Positions 48,936 through 61,168 of a stretch of DNA of 64,000 nucleotides are shown one piece after another; within the stretch, counting starts at the first letter, position 1; every line of letters starts with the position of its first letter. This DNA comes from Pomacea canaliculata. Taxonomy: Eukaryota > Mollusca > Gastropoda > Architaenioglossa > Ampullariidae. The notes beneath the pieces were generated by a model. It was not told where the DNA came from. It was given only the letters and a program-made list of their open reading frames with translations, and ran no database searches. Made by a program: the position numbers and the translations under genes. The stretch is taken from the NCBI RefSeq assembly GCF_003073045.1, contig NC_037597.1, positions 25,248,158 to 25,312,157 on the forward strand, written 5' to 3'.

Positions 48936-51900
48936 GGGAAGCGGGTAGACGGGACAGGAAAAGCATGCCGACTGACAAGGAATGTTGTTTGACAATGATA
49001 GTAAGTCTTAGAAAAGATTTATTTTTATTATTAGAAATATAGACTACAGATTAAACCACGGACACGTAGCTGTGTAATACTAGTTTAGTTGGTTTCCTGC
49101 AGTAACACACAGTATTGTCACATAACATAACAATAAAAACTGTGAACTCTAATTAAGTTTCCACATATTTTGTTCAGTTAGCTCTTTACATATTGTATTT
49201 TGCTTAGTGAACTGTACTGTCAGCTGTACTTTACTGTGAAATATCTTTTTGGTGAGTTATTTTGATCCACTGTGCTCAAAGTGTCCCGATGAAAAAGTTT
49301 TTGTTGAAATTCTAATAATTAAAACTAAACGAGGTTATGTGCTCCCAGAGAAGGGCGAAGATGGATTTAAGCCACGTTGTTCCTAATGAACTTGAAAATA
49401 CAACTTGATTGAGAACAGAAAACCTTGACAACATGACAAACCAGCATGCCATGTTTAAAAAGTATTCAAACATACGGGTTCTTCGTGGTGACGTCATTGG
49501 CGCATAAAGGTAAATATTGTTTCTTCTCATTTTTGTTTATTTGTTTGTTTGTAGTGGGGGTATTTAGACTAATTCTAAAGCGTTGAATCGATTAATGTAT
49601 TAAAATCATACCTTGGGTAACCTGTAACAAATTTATGAGAGGCTTTGAAACCGTCTCATATTTTGAAGTGATGTGATTTTTATTTGTTGTGGTCTTGATG
49701 AAGTTTTTTGTACTGGCAAAAAAAAAAAACCCAACAAAAACAACAAACAAACAAACAAACAAACAAACAAAAAGGCAGAGAGAAAGAGAAATAGGAACAG
49801 ACACACAGATTATTAGAGAAGTACATATGTGAGGGAGTCGTACACCTGTGCATGTTTCTCACCTGCAGCAAAAACGAGCCAAAGGGTGGAGGCCTGGAGT
49901 AGATAGCCGGTTGTACCTGTCGTCGTCATGTTTCATCGACGGCTTGCCCCGCACGTCCCTCCCGCATGTAGATGTCGACAGCTGCAAAGTTTCCCTTCGT
50001 CCACCCAAGGCAGATGCTCAGTGCTTCTTGGTGGTCCTGCACCCTGTCATTTGCCCCCAGACCTCACTGCGTCCTGCTCCTCAACAACCTCCGGGGCGCT
50101 TGGCATGGCACCAGTCGTCGCGAGCAATGGGGCGCCACCTTCGTCAGATGTAAACGTGAGCGAATGGGTCCACGCCCTGTTTTCGATTTACTCATGTGAC
50201 TTTCGCCGAGCGTTTCCAGGGTGGGTAACGATTTCTGCCGACGACACGCGCACACTTCCGCAGTCTCGCTCGCTCGCCCGTCATGCCTCGCCGTGAACCC
50301 TGACCTACCACTGCTCCAAGACAATGGTGCCACGTCTGCAAACTGATCATCGGGAGAAAAGCGGTTGTAACCCACACTTCAGAACACTATCATGCATTCT
50401 CAGGTGTCTATCGACCAGACTGTGTTCCCGCAGTAATGTTTCAACTGACGAACGCACCTATGTGTGGCCAGATGAACGCTGGCACCGTCCTGTTCGTCTG
50501 TCTGTTCAATAGAATGAAGGATGCCTGTATGACTAGCCTCCGCGATAACTGTAATTTCGAACTTAAACCTCTTCGAAAGTTTCCTCTACAAAGCATCATT
50601 TTTCACTCATAAGGGCTCACAATAAAAAGGATTTTAATTAAAGGCATGTATTGCTCCTTCCCGTCCATAACAAGCTTTGAAATAAGGGTCAAATGTATAT
50701 GAAAATGTAGCAAGAACCAGAAAGATGAACTCATGGACAATAATCAGTTAGCGTAAAACTCTGGAGAGATAATAAAACAAGGAAAACTCGCGGATTTGTA
50801 AACGGCTAAGAATGCGCAAAGATCTCTAAAAACACAAGAATGAATAGAAATTTCTCCGACCTTCCTTTTGGCATTCTTAACGGTCCTGCATGAATTGGGC
50901 TCCGTCATTATTGTGGTATTCCACCAAACAAACAAACAAACAAACAACACACACAAACAAACAAAATCGCAAAATAACCAAACTTTGTTTGACGAGGCAA
51001 GCATCTTAAAAGAATTCCCACAAACAAAGCATCGCAAGACTGGATAATTACTTTTAACAAAAGTTTGTACCTATGAAACCAGTCGGGTAGACACGTGTAT
51101 TACCTCCAGTTTTTCTTGACCATATTTTCACCGTGTGTTGTCGATAATTGTAAGTAAAAGGTGAAGATTCCCATTTATAAGTGGCCATAGTGGGAAGTGT
51201 CAATATAAGTGGTTCACCGACTCTAAAGGTCGCAGGGAGCAGTGAACGAAGTTGTTCACGACAGGGACCAACCCTGTCTTTCCCTCACCTTTACCCTCCC
51301 TGATAAATCATGTACTCATGTCTGATATCATGCTGGGCAGGGAGGGAAAAGGTGATAATTTGTTCTTTGTTCTCCAGCCTGTGAGACATCACTAGTCATC
51401 GGTCGATGCTGGCGGTGACCAAAATCATAGTTGGAGTATTCAGTAAACACCATTAGTCATAGCATACTAGGCAGTGTGGAGAGCGCGACACACAGAGTTT
51501 GTGTGAGAGACGGAATGAGAGAGAAGTGAGAGAGAAAGAGAAAGTAAAAGAGAAAGAAGAGAGAAATTAGAAAAAATGCTGATATCCTGGGAATCTGCAT
51601 ACAATGTACAAATTCCCCACTTAACACCGTCGATGGGTTCTTTAAAACAGTTTCCTAGAGGCTACTGACATACAGTAAGCATGAGTAAAACTCCTATGGC
51701 ATATTTCTGGTCACACAAACTTCCACAAAGACACAAATCATGGCAAGAAACTGGAGCAAGCCCACGCAGGTGGAGGGATCAGAGCGTGCAAACCTGAAAC
51801 ACAGTGACCCCGGCCCTGTATCGACCTTTTCTTTGTCAACCTCATAAAAAAACGACTTTCAACAAAAGGAGGATAAGCGAGAACTTCTTGTAATTTGTAT

Positions 51901-53081
51901 TTAAAAAATCCCTGGTATGACATACAGAGAACACAGTTTTCACTTCAGGCTGGCTTGACATCCTACTCCTCCTCCTCCTCCTCATCCTCATCATCATCAT
52001 CAACAGAAGCAACAACTATTTCTATTACCACTACAGCAGCAGCAATGGCAATATCGGCGAAAATCACAGAAGCAAGAGCAATTTTGGCAACAAAGAACAT
52101 TTGTAACAACAAAGATTAACACAAGACTTTCAAGTACGAAGGCGAGCTTTTAGTTCAGTTCAAGATTTCATACAGGAGAAATAACTTTGTGAGTGCTGCC
52201 GCGTACTCTACAGAGGCTGCCTAGCTGACGAATTCAAAACCCAAATTAAATTATTAAACCCTCTTGAAGAAGACTCAGAAGCAAACATTTCCAAAGTGTA
52301 GAAATTTTCAAATCCACATTAAACCAGTTTTCTTTCTCAAAACCTCTACCAATAATAATAAAAAAAAAATGTTCATGCGCAAAGAGTTTTCAACAAGATC
52401 GTAAAAACAAATTGCTACAATCGAGCCACCCAGGGTGCACGCTCAGACAGCTAGTTATCCAGAGGACATGCGAACACTCACTCACTCACGAAAGACCGCG
52501 TGGAAACGATAGAAAATTGACGATCATAAAATAGAGCTTTACATAAAGCACAGGTTTGGAAAAAAATAGAACCTGTGAATTTTTTTAATTATTTAATTAC
52601 AGCTGTTGCCACGCAACCAGGTTGTACGGCAGGCAGCCATGTTCTCGTCAGTCGCTGAGCTGCCCTTGGCAGGGCTTCGAGGGGAAAAAAATGTCTGAAG
52701 ACACCTGGCAGGTGCTGGCTTTTAGTCAGCGCATCAAAAGGTATTTTTATATCACAGGTTTGAAGCGCTTGCCTTAAGCAAGGAATCGAGATCAGGTGTA
52801 AAGAACGATTTTTAACCGGTAGCTGGTCGATGATCACAAGACTTGAATCAATGTGTATGTCAGACCCCATCTGGGTGATGTATGTCTTCGGGTGTGGTGT
52901 GGTGTGCATACGAAAGACGACTTGAGGCAAAAGACGTGATTGTATTCTTTCAGCTTTGCTGCACTCTTCCTTCCTTCCTCCCCACTACCTCAACCCTTGT
53001 TCTTTGATTGCAAAGTCAGTAGAGTTTGTTGAAACCTGAAGAAGTGACACAAAGAAAACCAAGAGGACAAAGTCAAATATT
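48936..53081. other. Region between genes A and B with no supported exon
   Basis: The 5' exons of gene A, including its signal peptide, should lie here but I could not identify them. A GC-richer block at 49,850-50,500 has overlapping open frames on both strands without CUB motifs. A perfect CRE is at 49489-49496. (CAAA)n repeats occur at 49738-49771 and a TCC/TCA triplet run at 51963-52005. Confidence 0.4.
51286..51354. repeat. 17-bp imperfect inverted repeat (35-base loop)
   Basis: CACCTTTACCCTCCCTG at 51286-51302 pairs with CAGGGAGGGAAAAGGTG at 51338-51354 with one mismatch. It is preceded by a GACTCTAAAGGTCGCAGGG phrase reminiscent of a SINE B box, so this may be part of an old repeat. 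Confidence 0.7.
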
Positions 53082-56000
53082 TTAGAGCCTCGATGGCCAC
53101 GAGGTCTGAGAAGGTGATTTTGGTGGTGATGATGCGGGTGGGTGGGAGGTGAGCATGGCACAGGTGTAAGCGGGTGGAGGCTCGCCTGGGGTGGATAGGT
53201 ACAGCACTGATGGCTGTACGGGGGTCGCGGGCTTGACGGCAACACTGGCATAGGGAGGAGGAAGGTCGCTTAGATTTGTGGGTCGGTCCCAGGGTCGTTG
53301 CCCTGGCATCCACGTGATAGCGACATCATCGCCGAGGGCGGGAAGAGAATGACGGCGGTGCTCTGTCGCGCAAAGTAGCTGTTGCGATGCTGCGGGAGAC
53401 AACAGCTTCCGGCGTGGACCGAAGGTGGCGCTGCAGTGCTGCTGGACAGGCGACATGAGGTGATGGTTGTCATGGCGATGGTTGTTGCTCTGTCACTGGT
53501 GGCAGATGCTCGAGACTTCTTGATGTGTCGAGCGATGACGACGACTGTAATGGCGACGACGACAGCAAAGCCCAGTGAGCTGCACCCGTAGACAATCCCC
53601 AGCATCCGGGTTCTGTTTTTCTCGTCTTTGTAGCCATCACTTCCCTCGCCATCATATTCGTCTGCTGGAAAACACACAGAGGACAGACAGTGGTGCTGAG
53701 CAGAGAACATGTGCACTGAACGGAACAGAGTACATACACACTGCTAAGAAACAGAGTACATGTGCACTGGTAATGAAAAGAGTATTTCCAGGTGTAATAC
53801 CTTTTTGTCACTCACTCGCTCACATTTCATTTGTTTTCAACTTACTGCTCCTCTTAACGGTTGCCATAGAAGCGAAAACAGCTTCAATCCATAGTCTGAT
53901 TTCCGCCATGCTGGTCAGCCGTTGGGTCAGCCTGACATACATGAACTGACCAGAGCTATACATGGGAAAACTCCAGGCAAAGCAGTCAGCATGGATGGGG
54001 TCAGCATACTCCGTCAAACCTGTTGACACAATGTGGACATTCAACATACTGAATCAAACTTGTGACAGTTAAGGACATTTTGTGCGAAATTTGTTTGTGA
54101 TAAAACTTTGTGGTTTATAAACGACCAACTTTGCTCCCACCCACCCCGTACCAGATCTACTCACAACACAAAAATCAGCAAACGATGTAAAGTGAGAGCA
54201 GGTTCAGCTTCTGATTCTCGTACAAATCCCGAGATAATCACGCACGCACGCGCTGGCGGTTTTGTGATTGGGCAATGCTGTTTCAACACACGATTGATCT
54301 TTACCATCAAACACCTGCAGGCTGTCACAGACTTGCTCGAAGTATGACTTTCCTTCCACCAGTTCCGCTCGCAGGCTGATGATGTACCCCAGATCGGTCT
54401 GAATCCGCCATTCGCAGCGAGACACCCTTGATGGTAGACACAGTAGAATGCAAAGTTTGTTAATCATAAAGACACTTTCTGTAAAGACTGGTTCCCATAA
54501 CTACTCGCCTACACACACACACCTCACCTACCCCTCCACACACACACACCTCTAGTGTTCGTCATTACACCAGTCATCGCTGTTGACTTACGTTTGATGG
54601 CCTTGACGATTGTTCAAAGACATGATGATGTAACTAACACCTGGAACTGCATGAATGTCCACATCAGACGGCTGGCACGCGTGAGCTTCGAAACCTATTG
54701 CACGTGTACAACCTTATGAATATGTGACACGTGACAAAGCTATCACAATTAAATATAGAAGAAAGTGTTGCAAGATTCTCACTGGTTGTCACAATTTTAA
54801 CTTGAGGAATAAGCAATATCACAGGTATGATTTAGTAATGTAAGGATGGGTTGAGCGAGCCTGTGTGTGTGTGTGCGCGCGCTGCATGCTTCTCACCCAG
54901 GGTAGTGGACAGTTGAGGCTGCACCGCCTCGTAGGTGAAGAGGAACCTGCCTTTGCTGTCAGCATCATCAGCCTTCAGCTCCACATACAACCAGCGGAGG
55001 CTGCTGTCCACTGACCGGCCGTTGGACAGCCGCTGTGAGCAGAAGGCCCCGAGCTGGCGGGAGTTCCTGCTGTTACCTGGGGTGCAGATGAATGAACCAC
55101 GAATACTGCGTTAGTCCCTGGCTACTGGGTATATAAGTTTCACTTCCACAACAACCCTTACAAATTGAAGATGATGATGATGATAACTGTTTAGAGAACA
55201 ATAACGAGAAAGAGGTATAGAAAGAGAAGGGTGGAGAGTAAGAAGGAGAGAAGGAGAAACATGCCATGAAAGGACGGATATATGGAGGAAGAAAAAGGAG
55301 GATGAGAAGAGGACAGAGAGGTTGTAGTACCATCATAAATAGTCAGGCGGTTGAAGGGGCAGTCACTCGTGTCACTTTCTTGCAGGTCAACGAGCAGCAA
55401 GGTCAGGCGCACCACGTAGCCTGTGTCTGCACTGATGAGCCACTCACAGGAAGAGTTGCTGGAACGAATTGTAAAATTGTGCCAATGAAAGATGCTTACA
55501 AGGTGCATGTGGGGTGGGTGGAGTTATCACTTAATACTCCAACTACACTTAGGTATAATCCCGTCTCGTCTCATAATGAAAGTAGACGAGGTACGAGAAT
55601 ACTCTTTCCAGATACACAGTTGTGTCCCTTTATATACTCACACACATTGGGAAAGTAGTTTTCGTCGTAGAAACATGAATGTAAGGAAACGCCCGTACTT
55701 TGGCGATTTTATTTTAAATGAGGCCCCAGAGTAACAACAGTTTGGTTGTGTGGCTTACTATCACCAGCACCTTGTTAGAAAATTTAATTTAGAACAAAAT
55801 AAGTTCAAAAATCTCACAGCTTTGCCATTTCCATTGGCGGCCCTCGTCTTTCGTAAAGTTCATGTATGGCTGTCGCAATCTCCAATGATATAAATCTTAA
55901 CCTATAATTTGTCACTGTCAAACAATTTTTTTGAACGATAAATCATGAACGGTTGAGTAACTGCCTTTAAACTAAATGTTTGTTTAGTACAAATCATTCT

Positions 56001-57207
56001 AGATACGGTTTCAGTTCGTGTGAATATTTGGAAAGGTTTTAAGTTGGTATAATTATATGTATACTTTTTTTTCCACAGAAGCTCGGATCTCGAGATTGAT
56101 ACCCACTATCTAGAGTTTATAAGGAAAAGTCATTTTAGCGTGTCGTGACCAATATTGGATTGACTGTGACAGTCGCAGGATATAATTATTACAGTCACGT
56201 GTGTCCGTTTATTTTAGTGCTTGAGCTTTAGTCATTTTTACTGTACTTGCACTTACTTTGGGTACGTGTGGTACGGGTAGGTGTGAGAACCAATGGGAGC
56301 GCTGATGTAGGGATGTGCTATGAGCATTCTTGGCCTCTGACGATCTGGACACCGCATGTGCACTCCTGGAAAAAGGAAGAAAATTCGAAACTACTTTCAC
56401 TTTTGTGACTTTCTACTGTGGCTGTTGATAACAACATAAAAACAAAATTAAAACGAAACAAAATCCACTAGGTACTTTCTGGTTTTTGTCCACTTGGAAG
56501 ATGTGTAGGTGATATAGTTAATCCTCAGTTTATCACCATAGCAGTCTCCAAAACTGGGGAAGCACATATTCGAGTGATTAGAAGGCTGGCGCTCCAACCG
56601 AGAGGCGAACCCTTGTAGCGCAGAAAAGCTTCCCATTGTCGACCCAGTTATCGGAAATGGGTACCTGGTTCCATAGAGGGTTTTGGAAGGGAATGTAGCT
56701 AGGGAGAGGAGATGTGGTACATGTTTATTTTGGCAGCGAGAGAAATAGGACCGCCCTCAAAGCTGACCCTGAGAAAAGAGAGGTCTCTAAGAAGCCACAC
56801 CCCAATGACCTGTGTAAGGTTAAAAGACAACCTTTACCCTTACCTAATTCCCGAAATGACACTGAAGGACAATAACATTCAAAAAAGCATAGAGCGCCTC
56901 GATTGTCTTTCTTCATCCAATATTATAACCACAATATCAACAAAGGTCTTTTATTTCTCCAACCAAACATTGCTACACCGTGCTTTTTTTGCTTGTGTGC
57001 ATGTGCGTGCGTGTCTGTGTATGTACGTGCATACGTGTGTGCATGTGCGTGTGTGTGCGCTTGTGAGGGAGGTCCAAACATCGACCGCACATGCAATGCT
57101 CATAATACTGAACATCTCAGAACTCACTGCTCGCAGAAACGCACGCGACTCTCACCTGAGACACCGAGCAGCAGAAATGAAGTCGTCAGAACAGAGCCTG
57201 CACCCAT
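53082..57207 (-). CDS. CUB gene B: two-CUB single-pass membrane protein with PPxY-type tail
   Basis: Exons: 57156-57207 (signal peptide MGAGSVLTTSFLLLGVS), 56257-56365, 55331-55458, 54897-55076, 54592-54694, 54305-54426, 53846-54019 and the last exon starting at 53664. Exons 2-4 and 5-7 are two CUB units with the same phases (1-2, 2-1, 1-1). Unit 1: MRC, CEWLISAD, CPFNRLTIYDG, GAFC. Unit 2: HAC, CEWRIQTD, CDSLQVFDG, DCFAW. Then come an acidic juxtamembrane DEYDGEGSDGYKDE, a transmembrane helix (LGFAVVVAITVVVI) and a basic RHIKKSR. The tail is open in two frames. One ends at 53270; the other, with PPPYAS and EPPPAYT, ends at 53082 and looks like the true end. All upstream junctions are in phase. 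Confidence 0.87.
56540..56870 (+). repeat. tRNA-derived SINE in gene B intron 1
   Basis: Characteristic phrases occur in order: CGACCCAGTTATCGGAAATG then GGTACCTGG, GACCGCCCTCAAAGCTGACC, and AGAAGCCACACCCCAATGAC. These are the body of a mollusc-type SINE as I remember it. The head near 56,560-56,620 has a degraded tRNA-like GATTAGAAGGCTGGCGC. Confidence 0.6.
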
Positions 57208-58441
57208 GGCAACGACAGCGCTTCTAGTGTCTCCTGCAGCCGTTCCGCTGGTCCTGTGACTTCCGCCGAAAGTTCAAACGTTCTCGTCTCCCACAAGCAG
57301 CCGAGAGTCTCATCTACTTGTCAGAAACCTGTGAGCTGGACAAGGTCGTGCGAAAAGCCGCAGGTTTGAACTCCAGAAGGGAGGGAGAGGAGCCGGTGGC
57401 GCACGGGCGGAGCGGCGCCAAGCCACCGTGACATCGCGAGGCTGGCAGCACAAAGCTGACGTACCGCGACTCCCCGCATCGAGCTGCTGAGCTAAAAATA
57501 GCACCAGCCTCCGTCAGCCGCAGCAGCTGCCGATCGATGACGGCGTCGATGTCGCGGAGCTACTCGTTCGTCGATGTTCATGATGATGTCACGTGATCCC
57601 ATTGTGTCTAGCGGGTGGTGAGGGGTACGTTTCTGATGTTTGCTGTTTAGCTGGGATAGAATTCCAGATGTAAGGCGATATATTTTTTCTGTAAATATTG
57701 TCTTCTTTGATGCTTATTTCATAAATATGTTTTGTTGTCCCTTGACTTCGACCAACGTTTGATATTTTTGTAATTACGAATGCGCCGCTTCAAACGGCTG
57801 TTAAGTAGCTTTTAAGTGCTTTGACATTTAAGAGAACGTTTCAAACAATTACCACCCCACCCACCCCCCACCAAAAAAAAAAAAAGAAAAAAAAAGAAAA
57901 AAAGAGGTTGGGGTAGTCAGCTGTCCATCCACATAGATTCCATATTTATGGATGCTGGAATCGAGAGTGGAAACTGAGTCGCGGCATCATCTCCTACAGT
58001 CTCGGGGGTCAAAGGTTGAGCTAAGTTTCTTCGGTAAAGGAAGAGCGTTAGAATAAAAACGGAAAGATTAGGAAGACTTTAATGAACAGAAAAAGTCAAT
58101 TGGCGCACGGTGCACTTTCTCGTGTGATATACTTGTAAACTAAAAGTTTACTCGGGATGCATCTTGATAAATGTAACAAAGAATCAGGCAAATTAAAAAA
58201 TTTAAAACAGTGAGAGATTATTTTCTTCTTTTTTGTAGATTTAATTGTTTATATCTTTATTGAGAAAACAACTTTGATTGCGGATAACGGAAATACCAAA
58301 CACACAGAAATGGGAGATAACACGCGCTACCTTTTTTTATGTGGCTTACGTCCCTTGGACCAGTTTATCTTTTGACAGTTGTTTAATAATGATGGGAACT
58401 TATAACACGCAGCATCACGACCAAGATAGATCACACTACGA

Positions 58442-58610
58442 CAGACCTGGGCAAGGTGTGGACCGCGGGCAAGATCCGGCCCGCCTTTTGTCTCTGACCG
58501 ACCCGCCCGCCCGCCAGTAGATATATATATACTATATATACAGTATTGGGTAAAACTGAGTTAACTATATTAGTCCGGCCCTCTAAAACCATCCCTAGTA
58601 TTAGCTTAAC
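58442..58610 (+). mobile_element. hAT-like transposon fragment
   Basis: It starts CAGACCTGGGCAAGGTGTGG and continues with CCGCGGGCAAGATCCGGCCC, then later TCCGGCCCTCTAAAACC. This is the recognisable terminal wording of non-autonomous hAT elements in many animals. No opposite end was identified. Confidence 0.5.
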
Positions 58611-59204
58611 ACGAAAATTTATTTGTATGTTATGTGGTTAATTGCTGTTTATTCTTTTGTGCTCAGCCCATTGAGATCACTTCCACACAAATTGTTTTAC
58701 AAATCTAATTATTATTATTGAGGAAGAGAAATACAGAGATACAGTGAATGAGACAATGGAGCCTAGAACCGCCAAGACCATCAAACAGACAGATGTATTT
58801 TGGAATGACAACATACCTTAACCTCTTTTCATCTTGCAGGGATACTAAGAAATGTTCTCACATACAAAAATAAACAAAACAGTAAAAAATAAACGAAGCA
58901 AAACAAGGGCTAGTTACAAGATGATTACAAGATGAGAATAATGTGGTGTGTCAGGGAAATGACTTATTTCCCGTGTAAGCGTAGTTCGCGAGTGTGTGCG
59001 AGTGTGTGCGAGTGTGTGTACTGCCTGAGAATAAAAGGAAAAAAGGGTCTAATTCGTTAACCCCGTGCATAACATAACTGATGACACGTGACTCTAGTAA
59101 CGACAGCTCACCTCCAGGTTTTTCGCTCATTGAGCAGTGTGTGACATGCCCAACTCAGCCGCCGAGACGGTTGGTCCTACCTGTACAGGTGTGTCCATGG
59201 GACC

Positions 59205-59290
59205 AAGCTGGTCCGACCCACCCACCCCGCCTTGCAGCCAGGGTGGTGCTCTTGCCCAGTGGTAAAGCTGGTCCGACCCACCCACCCCGA
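59205..59290. repeat. Direct duplication of a GC-rich 25-mer
   Basis: AAGCTGGTCCGACCCACCCA followed by CCCCG occurs at 59208 and again at 59265. A similar GGGCTGGGCCAT phrase recurs at about 59,320 and 59,685. The wider region is a patchwork of short duplications. Confidence 0.75.
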
Positions 59291-60963
59291 CTTCTCATGC
59301 AGATTCGCAGCGTTGATAGGGCTGGGCCATCAGAGGCGGGAGGGGTCAGCGGTGCGTGTCCGGCGTCTGTGTATTACAACTGAAAACCAGTGTTGGTTGT
59401 GACGGTCATCCCTTGCACAATCATTACAAATGATCGATTAGATATCGAAAATAGAAAATAATATGATTAAAGACATCATTGTATCCGGTGTAAACGCTGC
59501 TTCTTCTTTCAATAGAAAAGCTTCAGAATGAAAACGAAGCGACTAGAAGACTAAATGATCAGAAAAAGTCGCCTGGTCTAATCTTTAGCTTTCCTGTGTG
59601 ATATATTTGTGTAGTAAAAGTTACATCCTGATGCATCTTGTTGGAGCATGGCCCTCCCTGCCGTCAGCCCCTCGCCGCCTGGACAGGGCTGGGCCATTGG
59701 AGCATCATGGGCCATCATGGGCGTTAGGTTGGATGATATCTTTGTTTTCATGAAAGTCTCAAACTTTGCAGCCCCTTCCAGACCCTTGCAATCGTAATCG
59801 TAAGAGTAAGACCCATTTTCTAATGCTCCTTTGTCTCTCTTTGTGGTACATCAAGCACCTGCTTCAATGGTAAGTTCCTAGACCCCATGAAAGTTTGTGT
59901 AGTAGTTCACTATCCTCGAGACTATGTAGAGTAACCAGAGCAACCAGAGGACAATACTCCTCAGACCGCAAGTAGTCAACAAAAAGAACCCTGAACTTGG
60001 ACACCGTATTCGTTCAGCTGTCTAAAGAGTTAGTGAGAGGGTCCTTCACAGGACGACCAGTCTATTCCTTCGCGTTTGTAAGCCTGTTCTTCCTCAGGCC
60101 ACTGTGGCGTCGACTACCCTCCAAGGTACATATTGTTAGATTTTATTACCCATGGGATAAATGCATGCTCACCCTCTACTCGGACAACCACCTCGTTCAC
60201 AGTGACCTATCTCACCTGATTGCTGGCAGATGTCAAATACTTTTTACTGTTGTGAGACATATATGAATGTAATGTTTAAAGCATAATTGCTCCTCAAAAA
60301 TAAGATACTCCTTATGCTTCGTAAATTTGTCCGATTCACCGAGGAAGGGTGTGCGTGATGAGCTCGTGGACCGTCTCCACCTAGGACTGCACACTAACGT
60401 GACATCATCACAAGTAGTTCCAGATGAGAACATATCTGTGTGAGCAACTTTTCTCTGTTATCAAGATCAACAAAACATTCTGGGCTGATATCTCTACAAG
60501 ATCTTATTTTCTTTTCCCATGCTTTGGTTCTCGAGACAAACCTACAAACAGCGCATCACACAGGAACGACTACAAGGTACACGCCCAGTCAGTTATCATG
60601 TGATCTTTTATTGGCTGTAACCTTGACAACGTAAATTCGTCTATTTGTTACCTCAGTTTTGAATTATGTCTGTGCATGATAACATTTCAAGTAGGCTTCG
60701 ATATATAGATATACAAAGAGACAAGAAAATTCACTCAGATTTTCGAAACTAGTTTCAGTTTTCAAAAATGTGTACTCTTGTAAAGATTTGATAATGAAAC
60801 AAGAAAGAAGGATGGCTGGATGGGTAAGAAAAGGAAAAAAAAAAAAAAAGCCCAACCAACCTATAATTGCTTCGTTTACTTTTTAATAACTATTTCTGTA
60901 GCTTTAACTTAAAGAAAAACAGACATGGCACTCTTGGTTAATAACAACTGCTGTGTGTTGCAG

Positions 60964-60969
60964 TTTATT
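60964..60969 (-). terminator. Poly(A) signal of CUB gene C
   Basis: TTTATT on the plus strand is AATAAA on the minus strand, 200 bases past the gene C stop. Confidence 0.55.
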
Positions 60970-61168
60970 AAAATTTTCGCATTTTCGCGAGTACATCAAT
61001 AAACGAGCGAACAATAGCCACAACAGCAGCATCACAAATGAATGAATAAACAATGACAGTGTTATGTAGAGTAATGTTTCGAAATTGGATTCGTACACAA
61101 TGTCAATGTAAACTGATGTATATTGTACGACGACGGGCAGGTCTGCAGGTCAAGAAAACCTAACGGTT

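Larger units (their letters stand above)
58035..59645. repeat. Two diverged direct repeats of about 130 bases
   Basis: 58035-58170 and 59515-59645 share an ordered series of phrases: AAGCG/GAGCG, GACTTTAATGAACAGAAAAA versus GACTAAATGATCAGAAAAA, GTGTGATATA, TAAAAGTT and GATGCATCTTG. They are two old copies of one unidentified repeat. Confidence 0.6.
57208..60963. other. Intergenic region between genes C and B
   Basis: No gene is supported. It holds the presumed gene B promoter (TCACGTGA E-box palindrome at 57589-57596), a C/A-rich run (57,850-57,900), a hAT-like fragment, a diverged 130-base direct repeat and small local duplications. Open frames such as 59081-59383 and 59997-60266 lack motifs. 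Confidence 0.5.

Noticed and set aside
49848-50375. GC-rich overlapping frames on both strands, considered as gene A 5' exons
   Set aside because: No CUB motif, signal peptide or in-phase splice pair was found.
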